Origin: Dictyophora rubrovolvata
Lineage: Eukaryota > Basidiomycota > Agaricomycetes > Phallales > Phallaceae
Assembly: GCA_029959195.1 (NCBI GenBank)
Contig: CP114119.1
Location: 2,976,001 to 3,040,000 of the forward strand
DNA: 64,000 bases
Direction of reading: 5' to 3'
The notes beneath the pieces are model-generated. The model ran no database searches, was not told the DNA's origin, and saw only the letters and a program-made list of their open reading frames with translations. Shown here one piece after another: positions 46,190 to 58,838 of the stretch; position 1 is the stretch's first letter, and every line of letters starts with the position of its first letter. The position numbers and the translations under genes are program-made.

Positions 46190-49100
46190 CTACATGGTTG
46201 ACTGCGAAACACAAGTCCGATCTGCCCAGATAGCTTCAAGCCTTTGCAATGTCCGCGAGAGCATTAACATTCCTCCAGCGGTCAGCCGAGGGACGGCCCG
46301 ATCAGCTAAAGTAACAGAAGTAGAACGAGAGTCACTGATATCATTACTTTCCGGCTGTTGTTGTTGCTGCCTACTCTTTTGAATGAGCTCACGGGCTTCT
46401 TTTATGACATCTAGTAGTCGTCCCCTGTCATAATAAAACCACTTGATCTCGGTTTCCAAGCTGCCCAAAGGTACTTCAAGCGCCCTTCGGACGAACCCTC
46501 TTGATAAGACGTATGCTTTCTCGTTGTAAAGTCTACTGTTGACCATACCCTCTTCAGTATTCCGTAATTTCTCATAGGCAGGTTCGCAAAACCATCTAAG
46601 GTAAACACAATATGAGTCATAAAACGAGACTAGAAGCACTCGACGCACGGCTCTCGAACAAGAACTAAAAAAAAAAAGAAAAGACATCATGATTCTGATG
46701 ACTGATGATTCCCGAGACCAGAGGAGATTACGTACCTAACCCCTGAATCGAAACAAACGCCTGCAATAATGACGACCGAGCAGCACTCCACGACTCGTTA
46801 CGATCTCCAGCCCAAGTTCCCAATATCGACAAACAGACTTTGCCTTCCTCATATAAATTAGGGTTTACGCGTCCATTACCGTTTGTCCAGCTTAGGAAAT
46901 GCGCTTGTGGAGGTGTTTGAGGAAAATCAGAATCCAGGAGCCAATCGATGACGAAGGGCTGTTTGTGCAGATATGAGCGATTAGCTATGAATGTATATGA
47001 CGCGTTCTCGTACCGCATTTTCGTATGGAGTGTTCTCAGGTCCAATTATAAGCGAGCGTAGCAAATCCGCCCGGTCTTCATACGCTCGTACAAGGATAGA
47101 ATCTGAGATGGAGAGCGAAAGCCTAAGACACAACGATACACACTTTCGATAAGGCAAAAAAAAAATACCTGGTAAACTACTTTTCAAAACACGATATTCT
47201 TTATTTAGCCGACTCATAAAAGCTTTCGTGGTTTGAGCAGGTTTTGAGGAATAGAACGCATGGTCAACAGGTGTGCCGGGTAAAACGGCAAAACGTTGCC
47301 ATTGTGACTCGTCTTCATCTTCCAACGACAAGTCTTTAGCCTTCTTTGCTGCAATATCAACTTGAGAGGGCGATTGAGATCCGGATTGAGATTGATGTTG
47401 AGATTGAAACTGAGGCTGAGATTGGGGATATGTATGTGGATGCGGCTGCGAATGTGTATCACCTAACTGGGTCGGAGAAAGAGGTATCAGCTTCGGCAAC
47501 CCTTCTTGCTCCTGTTGTGGTATACTCGGTGTGCTCGTACTCGAAATCGCCTGTGGCAGATGATCCACCTCCATGACGGCGTCCGCTTCGACTTCAGTCT
47601 CCGAACCCCATCCCGTGTCAGTATGGGCAGGATCATGGGTAAGCTCAGACATGATGTTTTGGTGAAGGGGATTGAGTGATACATCGGCAACAGCAGAACT
47701 CCAATCCCCCTCAACGATAACGTTGTCAACCTCAATGAGGTCGTCCCATTCTAACTCGCCGTTTCCCATCTCATCTTTTCCTTCACCCCCTTCATCACCC
47801 TCCGTGTTCTCATCCTCATTACTCTCCCAAGTACCTTGCGACGTGCCATCGCCCTGTACCTCGAATTCGCTATCTTCGACGATGTATTGACCGTACCCGT
47901 CCGAGAATCCTTCGCCCCACATATCAGCCATAGCATTGTCCATACCGTCTTGCAGCCGCGTCAAACGTTCAAGCGGCAAGACCACCTTCTCGCCATCACA
48001 TAGTATGACTTCGACAAGACCATCCGTTCGCAACTACGCGTATAAAACGACGTAAATATCAAGGTAACTTGAAAAAACAATTCGCTAAACCTCTTACCTC
48101 GATTACCTCCCCAAACCAATCCACCTTCCCAACCTTCTGCACCCTCCCATCCAATTCTCGTCCAAGAGCTTCAGGCGTCCCTCGAATCTTCGCGATCCCC
48201 TGCCCGATATTGTGTAGCTCGCCCCTCCATCCACTAACAGTGGTTGACCCATCCTCCTTATCCTCCATAATCGGAATTTCTCGAACCCAAGGCTCAATCT
48301 CCCCGATCTTTGGCACACGAGGCAGCTCAGCGCCGTTCTTCGTTCCAACACGATGAATGAACACAAAGTCACCTCTTCGAACTCCGAAGCTGTCTATCTG
48401 GTTTTCTTGAGCCGCAGTATCCAAACCCGAAGTGCCGTGGGGATCTAGTTCCAACAAGCTAACGAGCTCTGTTGCATCGTTGTCGTGGTAACGGATCATG
48501 GCCGTTCGGTCCTCAGCGTTAACCTGTTGCACCACTGCAACACGCTTTGCATCTTCTGTTTTGTGAAGGACATAATCTCCCGGCCTTTTTGAAAGGCAAA
48601 GATAGTCAGAATAACAGCTACCACACCAAGAAAGGGAGATGTAACCTACCAACAATCGTATTCATCAACGTTCAAGTACGGAATAAGAGAGTTGGAGTCG
48701 TACTCTTCTTTAGCTCCATTCTGCCAAAGAACCGTGACCCGTGTCCGTGTCTCAGTGACGACGACAGCGCGCACAACGACAACACCCCCATCCACACCGT
48801 CTTTTCCATGGAAAGATGGTCTCAGGCCCTTTTGAAACGCCAAAGATGAGTTTCGTATGATGTACTTATCGCCTACTCGGGGTTTGCCATCTGATTGACC
48901 CCGGACGAGTAGGAGGCGAGACATTTCTGGGCCTGCGAAGAACCGTGGGGGACGCGATCGAGTGGCCGCAATAGAAGGATCGATCTAAAGGCAGACTTGA
49001 GAGGTGTATTCCAAAAAAAATGTTTTATATTTGTCACATACGGTCTGGTTTATAGCCATCCATGAGACTGCTATGGCGGTCGGTCTGACGCTCAATACAA

Positions 49101-50043
49101 CATCTTGCACGTTGGATCGAGCCGGTCGGATAAGAGCTGCTATGAAAGATGGCGATTCAGGGGGTAAGACATCCTATGAAATTAGTGTTAATGAAAGGGG
49201 GAAAAAAACGGCTAAAACGGCCAGAATGAGAACATAGTACGAACAGGTCCGCTATCGCCAATTTGTAAGCGACCACCCAACTGTGGAACACGCACAAGAT
49301 TACCAGAGTTAAGTTGTACAACAGCCTCGTCGAATATCTGAAAAAGCATGAAAGGGTATTCATCAAGAAGACATTCAATACAATAAAGCATACTTCTTCA
49401 ATCTGAGACAAAAAAGTGAGCTGAAAGCAACAAGGAAAAACTAAGCAGGCAAAACAGACCTGTCCAATCCAATCGTCAAGAACAACGAAATCTCCGATAA
49501 AAATGTCATTAGCAGGCTCAAGCTCCTCTGACTCGATCCATTCATCAAGTAAAACATGCGTTATAGCATGCTCAACTTTAGCCTGCACCTCACTCGCAAT
49601 GATAACACCGCTTTCAACAGACTGAATATCTTTCTTGCAGACATCTCCGATTTGGAAGTTCCTGTCGATGAGGTCGAAATCCGATTCGGGAACGATATCC
49701 CTCCAGTGTGTTGGAAAGAAGCTTACGGTGATTTCGCCTGGAGCTAATGGGCGGAGGAGAGGATCTACAGGATTAAGAGGCGGGTAGTCATCTGAGTCAT
49801 GCCAGCATCTCTATAGGAAAACAACGCATCATGAGCGTATTCAATCTGGCACGGGAAAAAGATGACGAAACCCTACCAAAACAACGGCCAATTCATGTCC
49901 TGCCTTTTTCCTGCGTACGATATCTTCCTGGTAGAACTGAGACAGCAAAAGAGTGAGTATTCCATTGTATTAAAGCGAGAGGAAAGAAACTTTAATCGCT
50001 CAGAAATTACTACACTCACTTTACTCTGATTTCGTGATTGCAT
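46190..50043 (-). CDS. UBE2O: UBE2O-type E2/E3 hybrid ubiquitin-conjugating enzyme
   Basis: This large enzyme attaches ubiquitin by itself, recognising unassembled basic proteins. The start at 50043 (MQSRNQSK) splices to [20 protein letters not shown] and [11 protein letters not shown]. Successive SH3-like conserved regions include [50 protein letters not shown] and [40 protein letters not shown] follows, then a long acidic, Gln/Ser-rich linker (47.3-47.95 kb). The UBC domain reads [40 protein letters not shown] and [20 protein letters not shown]; the catalytic Cys codon is 46833-46835. A C-terminal helix ([10 protein letters not shown]...IKWFYYD) follows, ending at 46190. The domain order matches UBE2O throughout. 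At least eight introns are needed. Confidence 0.9.
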
Positions 50044-50657
50044 AAAACGGTTCGTAACAGATGGTGTGGGCTGGGCGGGGGCTGGGCCTAATTAAAGAGC
50101 CTTGCAGAAAGCAGGACTTTTAGGCGCGCGCGTTTGCGCTAAGTACTCGGCACCGACGCACCGCGCGATGCTACGGTGACACTGCAACAGGCTTCAAGGT
50201 CCCGAGTGAAATGAGAAATGTACAGTGATAACATGGATGATATATTTTGTTTACGAAGGGAATAGACATGGACTAACGGACTATGTCGTGTCAAAAAATG
50301 AAGGTGTGTAACAAAGGAAGGGAGTAAACAAAGGAGAGTATAAGCAGAGAAAGAAACAAGAAGAAAGGTGATCATGTATGAAGACCAGTCAAACACAACC
50401 AACAAACGACAACAGACCGAAGTTCGACCTTGTAGTCTTGGTAAAAGAGTACCGGGTATAAAGGCGGAGCAAAAGATAAAAGAAGAGCAAGCAAACATTG
50501 CCCAAATCCAATATGATTGGGTTGTTGAAAGGTATTGTTGTTGAACCGGAAAGACTGAAACCGAAATACACGTATTGCTATGCAACAAACCTAGATCGTT
50601 GTTTAGAAGAGGTAGAGGATATATCGTTAATGTCTTAGTATATAAAGTGCTGATCTT
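50044..50657. other. intergenic region and KRE6 3' flank
   Basis: No gene is supported. The 149-codon frame at 50139-50588 (-) lies directly downstream of the KRE6-like stop and probably reads through its 3' untranslated region. It is Ser/Leu/Cys-rich without a motif. Confidence 0.55.
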
Positions 50658-52899
50658 TTATGTCGAGCAATTATCGACAAGCTTATTCTTCGGGAAGGAC
50701 TGCTTAAAATCCCCTGTCCAAGTGGTTAAATTGACATCAGTGTACGCCTCAATGAACCTATTCAGAGACATCAGCATCGATCACATGGAAAAGAGGAAGA
50801 CTCCATACGTGTTGATATAATTCTGAGTTGGATAATCTGGCGGATCGCATCCAATGTTGGTAGCACCTTTAGGTTGATAAACCCTAACCCAATCAACAAG
50901 CATCTGCACCGGGAATTTGATGTCCGGAAAGTCGATTACGCCTCCAAAGTTCATGGACAGACCAAGGTTCATGATAATGTACTGTTTCAAGAAAGAGTCA
51001 TCATAATAATGAACGAGTATCAGTCATGGTCACGCGCACCATAGGTTCCTCGGGTATAATCCTCTGACTAATGTTGACAAGCTCATTGGGCCCCACCCCA
51101 GCTGCCTGAATAGTCCAAGCCCTCGCACCATTATTGATCCAGGAAATATACCCTTTAGACCGATCCGGCAAATACTCGTACCCGTACACAGTCGAACATC
51201 CTCCGTTCAACTGATAACAAGACGCATTGGTCAACGAAAGCCCTGATGTAGCTTGCTGGAACACGCCTCCTCTGTAAGGATTGAGCTGCGTAATTGACGG
51301 GTTATCGATCTGAAGATTCTGGGTAGAATTATTCCATATGTAGGACGCATCAAACGGCGCCCATTGAGCGGACTGCGAGACGGTGCCGGTGTCTGTCACG
51401 GGGTTGACTTGTGCCTCAAGGACGTCGATTTCGGGAGCAGCACGACCGGTATAAGTTCCATCAGGTTTCACCGGACCAGGATGTGCCTCGTCTTTGCAGG
51501 TGCATGCGCTAAGCCGCTGACCCTGGAGGAAAGACAAGACATTATTTTCTGTCGGATCACCATTGATAGTCGCAGCATGTGGTTGACCGTTCAGCGTTTG
51601 ATTAGGCAAGGTGCCGACATCACAAGAATCATAAGAGTACGGCCACATCCCTTCCAACGATGCTCCGTACCCCGCTCGCCCCAAGTTACCCATCGTCCAC
51701 ACGGCAGGCCACAAACCAGGAACATCGTTACTCCCGGGCAATGTGACGGACACTTCAATCCTTCCTCCCGTAAAGCAAAACTTGTTCCACGACGAGATCA
51801 TTCCACTCGTGTAATTGAGATCATGCTCCGGCGTATTTGAAAGCGTTAGAACAAGCTTCCCATCTTTCGTGGTCACGGCACTTGGATCGTACCATTCCAG
51901 GTCATTTGTCTGCCAGTAGTGCAAGTCCGCGGCTTCCCAGTAGGGATCGTCACCGGGATAGAACGACCTGCCGTCGAGGTTGAACTCGTCAGAGAAGACA
52001 AGCTCCATCTGGACGCCTTCAAAGCTGGTCTTGGTGTAGACCTCTACGGGAGTGTCCTTGTCGATGACTGACCAGTTTCCGGGGATTTGGGGGATTTGAC
52101 CGGAGGAGTTGGTACCGCCGATACCAAATGCACCAAAAGTCGAGGCTCGAGGCTTGGTAAAAAATGTAATAAGAGGATACCCCGCACTTGAGAGAACAGC
52201 CGAAGTTAGAGAGGAGGTAGATAAGGAGGTTAGATGGAGCTCACAATAGAGTGGTCAAACCAACGACTAGGAAAGCCAGACAACCAATGTTGGCCAGGCC
52301 CCTCGCTGTAAAGATAGTGCCACCCCTGTCGTTTTTATGGTCTCGTTTAGGATCTGGATTGTGAAGATAGTCATCAGGTTCGATTTGGCTAACACTTGGA
52401 TGGGCCCAGAAGGACGGGTCAGGAGATAACGAAAACTATTGAAAGCATGAGAGAAGAGATGTGATCAGGATGAAAAAGAACGTACTTTTTCTGACAAAGA
52501 ATGTGTGTTCTAAAGGGGCAGGTTTGATACATTAAAACGTGAGATTGGTGGCAAGCAATACAGAAAAAAATAACTCACGCCGCTACTATAGGATGCTACA
52601 CTGGGTGCTCTTCTGTGCAGTTTTGAAGGCGATGGTAAAGAAGACGAAGATGTTGATGCCGAAGAAGGGTTCAATGAACCATGCATTGGACTCCTAGGAA
52701 CGCCATGCTGCTGTTGGAAATGGCGATCTACAAGAGACGTAGACGAGGACATAGCTGAATTGGGCGAATTGGCTAAGTGCTGAGTTGAATCGTTTGCTCG
52801 AAATGGTGCATAACCAGTATGGCCCGAGAATGAGGATGAGGATGCAGGAGGGTTAGTGCCTGCGCCTCCGTTAAAGGGGTATACTGGAGGCCTGGACAT
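50658..52899 (-). CDS. KRE6: KRE6/SKN1-type beta-glucan synthesis-associated protein (GH16 fold)
   Basis: This is a type II membrane protein needed for beta-1,6-glucan in the fungal wall. The start at 52899 gives a long Ser-rich cytosolic region (MSRPPVYPFNGGAGTNPPAS...). An intron near 52.5 kb leads to FWAHPSVSQIEPDDYLHNPD, then one membrane helix (LANIGCLAFLVVGLTTLL) and a short exon with FGAFGIGGTNSSGQ. The luminal GH16-like domain starts near MELVFSDEFNLDGRSFYPGD and contains GGRIEVSVTLPGS, LWPAVWTMGNLGRAGY and the active-site-like EIDVLEAQ, then YGYEYLPDRSKGYISWINNG. The end exons give PVQMLVDWVRVYQPKGATNI and FIEAYTDVNLTTWTGDFKQS, with the stop at 50658. All hallmark blocks of the family are present. 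The ExDxxE residues are kept, though catalysis by the family is debated. Confidence 0.93.
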
Positions 52900-53161
52900 T
52901 ACTTAAAGAGCGTTTTTAGTTTTTTATCTGACGGGAGGGGGGGGGAGACAGGGAAAAGAGAAAAAGATATTCGGAGAAGGGAAACAAAAAAAGCGTGATT
53001 ACTGAGAACTGGTCACCGTCACCGTCACCAAGTCCCTTTGCATCCAAAAATAGGAGTATCTTCGACCTTTACCCCGAATACCCCTCTGTTCCGTCCGTCC
53101 TCGATTCGCAGACGCAAATAAACACGATTATCCATAACCGGAGTGCTCCGGGGTCCCAAAC

Positions 53162-53760
53162 TTACTCCACTCCACCCTTGTTTACGCGCCGCGAAAGTGT
53201 GTCCTTCTTAGGCCCTTCACGATAATTGATCTGCCCCCATATAATACGTACAAGAGTATCTCTGCTTCAATAGCAATAGCGTCGCAAGGCTCTTTCATGA
53301 AAGTAGAAAAAAAAAAAGATTCGGTCAAAAGCAACCGCTGATTGCGGTGGTCACCGGCGTGCCTTGGGAAAAAAACGACAGTTGCATAAATGACACAGAA
53401 TCGCTCATCATTGATCATTGTTGATATATGGATCCACTGGCTGATCCCAGTTTCTCTGTTACCCTGAAACTTCACGACCTTGGACGATGCACGCGTTCTC
53501 AGTACAAACCTCTGAGCTAATACCTCAAGTCGGAATGGTAGTATGCCCGGATCTGATCAGCCACTTCCGCAAGCGTCGCTTCGCGCAGTCGTACAACATG
53601 TAACGAGAGCTTTAGTAAGTATGTCAGACGGACCTGATTTTTACTGACCACTGGCATGTGACAGCTGGTCTCTGATATTATCTTGAAGACTGTGTCTGCA
53701 TTCTTAAGTATGTAGAATTCGAAGGCCATCAACTCTTAATATTGAAGACGCTGGCTAAGT
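53162..53760 (-). CDS. possible SAP18-like gene (uncertain)
   Basis: The exon near 53.52-53.61 kb gives LREATLAEVADQIRAYYHSD LR and ends at a donor (GTATTA). This resembles the DATLxEVxxxIR helix of SAP18 (Sin3/ASAP-associated). Downstream, SFRVTEKLGSASG (about 53.43-53.47 kb) resembles the YRVKEIGSTMSG strand, and CDAIAIEAEILL then INYREGPKKDTL with a stop at 53162 could form the C-terminus. The N-terminal strands of the ubiquitin-like fold were not found, and phases between the pieces could not all be reconciled. It could also be chance resemblance. The Ser/Pro-rich plus-strand frame at 52995-53225 overlaps it and is not preferred. Confidence 0.28.
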
Positions 53761-54158
53761 CAAAAGCCCAACTTGTACTAATAAAGATTTTTATCAGTCT
53801 ACCTACGACTAATCTCGCTTTACTTGTGAGTACGGCCTTGTTTAATATTCAGCGTCAGTGCGACGAGACAAGAATTCATTTTTGTTTGTGGTTTTGTGCT
53901 CCGATACTTTTCTTCTGGTCTCTTTGTTGGGCATTTTTCGCGATGGCCAAGTATCAGCTGTGGACAAGGCACTGCGTCCCTTGGTAGCCGAAAAGCCGAG
54001 ATATCGCGCTTATGGTTCAAGTCCATTTGGTCCACCTCCACGACTGTGTCCTTTGTCCAACGAATGTCCAAGCTCAGAAGATATAAAACGCGACCTCCTA
54101 GTCGTCGTTTGCGTGCACATACTACCCTCCCACGCTAAAGTTAAAAATACCACCGATC

Positions 54159-55473
54159 ATGATCATGTAAGTGTCTGTTCCACATCTTTGGAGAGGGCCT
54201 GAAATCTGACTTGGTTCTTTGTTTCCTTTTTAACAGGGACTACGAGTAAGTCTCTCTATCCTACTATTGGTATATGAATTTACGATTTTTGTTAGGAACC
54301 TCCCGGCATTGCCTCAAATCACAGCTGAGAACGTTCTACGGCAGGTTTTCACTCATAGAAGTGTGTATGGAAGACCTGGTCATCAATTTGAAGATACCCC
54401 CGATGATCCCTCGTACGTGATTATTGAATTCTACCTCTCCACATCCCTCAATCATAAGCTATAGTCCCGATAACGAAAGGTAAAGAGACCGGCCATGTAT
54501 TGTTTTCCACGTTTTGATCATCTCCAAGCCTAGAGCACTTGGGCGACTCCGTCCTTGGATTCATCGTGACGAACTTGATTCGGAAAATGTACCCCAATAT
54601 TCATGTTGGACCAGCTACAGTAGGAGATGATTTTTTTCAGTAGTAATTGTCAGAAAATTGATGTCGATTCAGAAACTTCGGTCAAAAATGGTTAAAAATG
54701 CGACACTTTCAGCTCTGTTAGTTTCGATTGTTTGACCTCCGACGTTGCTCGTGTCTTTTGACTCATCAATCGTTTGCTTTATATTCCAGAGCCGTACACT
54801 ATAAAATGCCCGACTCACTAATAGCTCACCCTGCTCAAGTTTTCGTTCTACGGGGATCGCGCAACATTCAAGGTAGGTATCGACTGTCACTCCACCAAAA
54901 AAAAACATCCGAGCTGAAAACCTGAAAATGTGCTGTAGGAGATCTATTTGAGGTACGTAAACAAACTTAAATTAGTGCAGCGGATATTATAACGTCTAAA
55001 TGGCATATATGTAGGCATACATTGCGGGCGTGTATATCACGCAAGGCTTGGAAGCTACCGCAGAATGGCTTCATGCGCTCTTCAAGCCGCTCATAGCAAA
55101 CGAGTACAACCGTATCCGGTCAGATTACTATGGGTTTAACACTGACCAGCAGTCCGAAACGGACTCTACAGATACTACGGACAGTAATTCGTCGAGTTCA
55201 GAGCACCTTGCAAGCACCGTTGCGCCCCGTTCTCGTTCTACTCCTTCCGGATATCTGATGCTTTTCAACGAGTATCTCGTTAAGAATAAACTATCCGCGG
55301 ATTGGATTTGGGAAAGTGATAGCAATATGAATGGCAATGCTGCTTGCCCGTGGACAGTTCAAATCATGATGCATGATGCATGCGTTGGAAGTGGAAAGTC
55401 GAATACGAAACAGGGTGCTAAAAATGAGGCGGCTTTGCAAGCATTGAAGTCGCTTGGAGCACTAAATGCATAA
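54159..55473 (+). CDS. ribonuclease III with C-terminal dsRNA-binding domain
   Basis: This cleaves double-stranded RNA. It starts with an 8-nt exon (54159-54166, ATGATCAT), then a 9-nt exon (54237-54245), then a third exon from 54296. Together these read MIMDYENLPALPQITAENVL and VFTHRSVYG, in phase. Next come DDPSPDNES (spliced) and LEHLGDSVLGFIVTNLI, the RNase III signature with the catalytic-type E and D, although Ser stands where Arg or Lys is usual. The second acidic motif is GDLFEAYIAGVYITQG. A Ser/Thr/Asp-rich spacer precedes the dsRNA-binding fold (GYLMLFNEYLVKNKLSADWI...KNEAALQALKSLG). The stop is at 55473. Its length of about 310 residues suits Rnt1/Pac1-like or mitochondrial-ribosome mL44-like proteins; retention of the acidic residues favours an active nuclease. 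Confidence 0.85.
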
Positions 55474-55928
55474 TGTGCCTTTCTTTGGTCTTATTAGTGC
55501 TTTGTAATGTTGATTCTCGAGAATAGCATACTACACATAAAACGTCCCAAGTTTCTTATCTCAGTAATTTTCGTATAGAGTAGACAAACGCTGTACATCA
55601 CACGTAAAATTTGTATTTTTTTTGTGTTTTGCAAGTTCAGTCTAAGACTTGGCTCGACTCTCGGGACGACAATTGATTGTTGCACGACGAGCTCGTGATT
55701 TGAGTGACCGACTGGTGTGACCATTTGTCAACTGCTACTCGAGCCGTTGTTCCGGTATTTCTCACATTTTGGCTTATTCGAATGGAACAAGCGCTGTTCT
55801 CTTCTCCCCAACGTTTATCGCCCGTTGCCAACCCTCACACTATTCTTCCTCTCCGAACCATCTTTTCCCAGTTTATCACGTCAAATAAGATGATAATGAT
55901 ATATATGAATGGATGAACATTAAGACGT

Positions 55929-58731
55929 TCATGGAAGGGACAGGAATAATTCTCTAAGCTTGCCAAAGTTGGGTGTACCTAGTCCAGTGACTGGATCCCA
56001 TCCCTCCGTTCTAAAAGAACATATTGGTATGTGCTTTTCCTTCTTTATATAGGTCTGATTACTCACGCTGTGAATCCTGGCGTGCCTAAGGAAGACTTTA
56101 GGTGATGTTTTCATGTTTGGGTGGGAATTCACTTACCACATCCTTGGTTCCCTCCCATCGTAATATCATTGAATCCGGGGCGGAATTCGGGAAGGTAGAT
56201 CTGTCATTTCGATGTAGGAACATTCATCTAAATTGTAGGGAGAGGTTATAGGAGTTTCTTACCGTGGGGTTGAGGAACCCGACCGGTTTCTTTCCAGCCG
56301 CCAATCGTGCATCGTTGATAGCTGTGATCATCGAGCCCACAACGGGTGAAGAGCAAGAAGTGCCAAAGACAAGCTCAAATTCGCCGTCAATCTATATCGG
56401 TCAACATGTTATGAAACCATCTCAACACGACCATCACTTGGAAGAAGAACGTACAGCGATGACATAGTTCGCGCTGGTTCTCATGTTAGTTCTACATTTC
56501 AGTCTTTTCCTCTCGACAGACTTACCCATTCGCAGCTATATCAGGATAACCACGTGCCTTTCCACTGTTATTGAATTGCGCAGCCGTGAATGGTGGTGGG
56601 TGGTTAGTCAAGAATTCGGTGACGGCGGCCTTCTGGTACTCTGGTATTGGGAAGATATCCGAGAAACCTCCACCACTTTCACATCATCAGTCCGATATGT
56701 ATCATTCAACCAAGCCAACCCTGAATGAAATTACCTGAAGATAACTTGTTCGCATGCACCTTCAGGGTCATTGACGGTTGCTACCCGGAACGTCAGCCAT
56801 GTGTCCAGCATTAGCGCAGACCACAAACGTACCACCTGGATTGATCTGCGTTGCGCCGACTACACAACATCATGTTTGGATTGCTTTAAACGAAGATAAT
56901 CCAATTTGTTTGCCTCACCTGCAGTAACGAAGGGACAGTTGGCGGGAAAGTCTTTGGGTTGGGGTGGATTAGCACACGGATCTTTCTCTTCCCAGACCAT
57001 CCTCATCGGTATTGATACATACCTGGATCGAATCTTGTTCCGTTCGCAGTCTCAATACCCGTCGCAGGATCGATGCAAAACCCGTCATTTCCGGCAACAC
57101 CATTATCACCTGAACTGTACAAGATTGTAACACCCATGAGACCCAACTTGCCATATTCGTTACACTGCCGTATCTCGTACGCAGCGGTCATCTCAGGCTC
57201 TTGAGAACCGAATGAAGTCGAGATGACATTAGCTGGTTTTACGATACCGCATGACTCAGGCTGGTCGAATCCACCAGGTTGGGTGTCAGGATAGATGCCG
57301 TCGAATTCGGGATCATCTCCGCCTTCGAATGTACAATAACTTGCATCGAGGGCATCAAGCAAATTGTTAAACGAAGCCTTATATTGATGGTTAGCAATGC
57401 GTTCATATTCAAAAGACGACATGATTGGACTGACTCCTTCGACAAGGTCACCAGTCTGGTATAATGTTATTTGTTGTGGGAACACCAGGGTCATGCTGTA
57501 TTCCTGTAAAATAATGTAAGTTCGATATACATATTACGTATTTTGTTCTTTGACATACAAGATCAAGATCACTTTCACCGTTGAAGTCGAACCCTTGGTC
57601 TATTTGCTGTGGAATACCTTTTGACAATAGACGTTAGTATGTTTTTTCACTTAGTATAAGAACTGCCACGGCTGACCTCCATCAATGGACACCAGATTCG
57701 GACTCTTTCCTTGGGTCGCTGGACTAAAGTTTTTGAAGAACATATTCAGGTCGCTTTGTATGAAAGCCTGCGGCGTGTATTCGACTACCCAAGGAAGTTA
57801 CATAAATCAGTAACCTCATCCGTCCGAGATCAAAAACGAAACGGAAAACTTACCAATGCCATAACTGTTCTTGTTCGTGGACACCAACTCGACATCGTTG
57901 AAGTTATACAATGCTCTTAAGCACGCTGGAGTGATTTCTTCGTCGCAGTTGGCAAGATCGTTAGGGTCCTCGCGACCTTTGGATTTGGCACCTTGCGTCT
58001 TAACAAAAGGATGGATATCTGCCTTCGGTGTACCACTTATTGAATTGCCATCAGGTGCGCTGCGTCTCGCCAGACGTTCTGCACGTCGCGCTGGTGAAGC
58101 TGGATGACCCTTTGGGGCGACTCTTGCGTCGAAGTTGACGGATGGAAGGACGATATCGACATGTGGTCTTATATGTGCTGGTAGCGAGTACGAGTCACAT
58201 GCTATAGCGGTCCTTTTAACTCTGGGATACGAGAGGCGACCTCTGCCAATAGGTCAACTTACCAACATGCTCATTTCCATACGTGTGTTGGTACACCGTG
58301 TATTCGGCGTCAAGCATCCGTTCCGCCTCATCGACGGTGAGATTTATCTCGACCCATCCTCCGCTGTTGCTCAACTTCATCCTGTCTCTATCGATGCCTT
58401 CGCTTTCCAGCCAATCCGTAACTGCGTCGACACTTTCTTGGGAAGGCTTGAACATTTCTTTTACTTGCTCTGCCGTGTAATGGTTTCCGTAATTCGGGCT
58501 GTGCGGGTGAGAAACATCCATAAGGAGTTCCTCTAGTCTTTCAATGTTGGACTGCTTGAGTCCGATCCGAACCGGAAGGTTAACGGAACTGCCTAGGCGA
58601 CGGACAGGTTCCCACCCAAAAGGCGTATGTGCTCGACGCTCATGTACCTCTTTAGGACTGCGATGTGTAGGCGATCCATTGACGTAGGCGGCGAAAACAA
58701 ATGACAGGAGAACACTCGTGAGGAGTTTCAT
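55929..58731 (-). CDS. secreted sedolisin (tripeptidyl-peptidase, S53)
   Basis: This acid serine-carboxyl peptidase removes tripeptides from extracellular protein. The start at 58731 gives a signal peptide, MKLLTSVLLSFVFAAYVNG. The prodomain (PVRIGLKQSNIERLEELLMD, SPNYGNHYTAEQVKEMFKPS, VEINLTVDEAERMLDAEY) is followed by a cleavage linker rich in Arg. The catalytic domain contains LRALYNF, GFDFNGESDLDLEYSM, LLDALDASYC, STSFGSQEPE, LYSSGDNGVAG, CPFVTAVGATQINPG, FGTSCSSPVVGSMITAINDA (nucleophile Ser) and GKKPVGFLNPT. The C-terminus is GWDPVTGLGTPNFGKL, the calcium-site region, with the stop at 55929. A GTACGT...GGGTAG intron near 56.8 kb joins NPG to ATVNDPEGACEQVIFS in frame. Many 50-70-nt introns occur. 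No damage was seen. Confidence 0.92.
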
Positions 58732-58831
58732 CACGGATGAATAGTGGAATGCACGCTTGGATTTACAGGTTATTCTTCTGCCCCTTCCAAAGATGGATGG
58801 GAAACAGGTTACATGCTCGATAAAAATTCGT

Positions 58832-58838
58832 CTTATAT
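58832..58838 (-). promoter_or_regulatory. TATA-like element upstream of the sedolisin gene
   Basis: On the minus strand CATATAAGACG places TATAAGA about 100 bp upstream of the start codon at 58731. Position and sequence suit a core promoter; there is no further support. Confidence 0.3.

Noticed and set aside
51364-51840. Plus-strand open frame of 158 codons
   Set aside because: It lies wholly opposite the GH16 domain of the KRE6-like gene, whose motifs are unmistakable.
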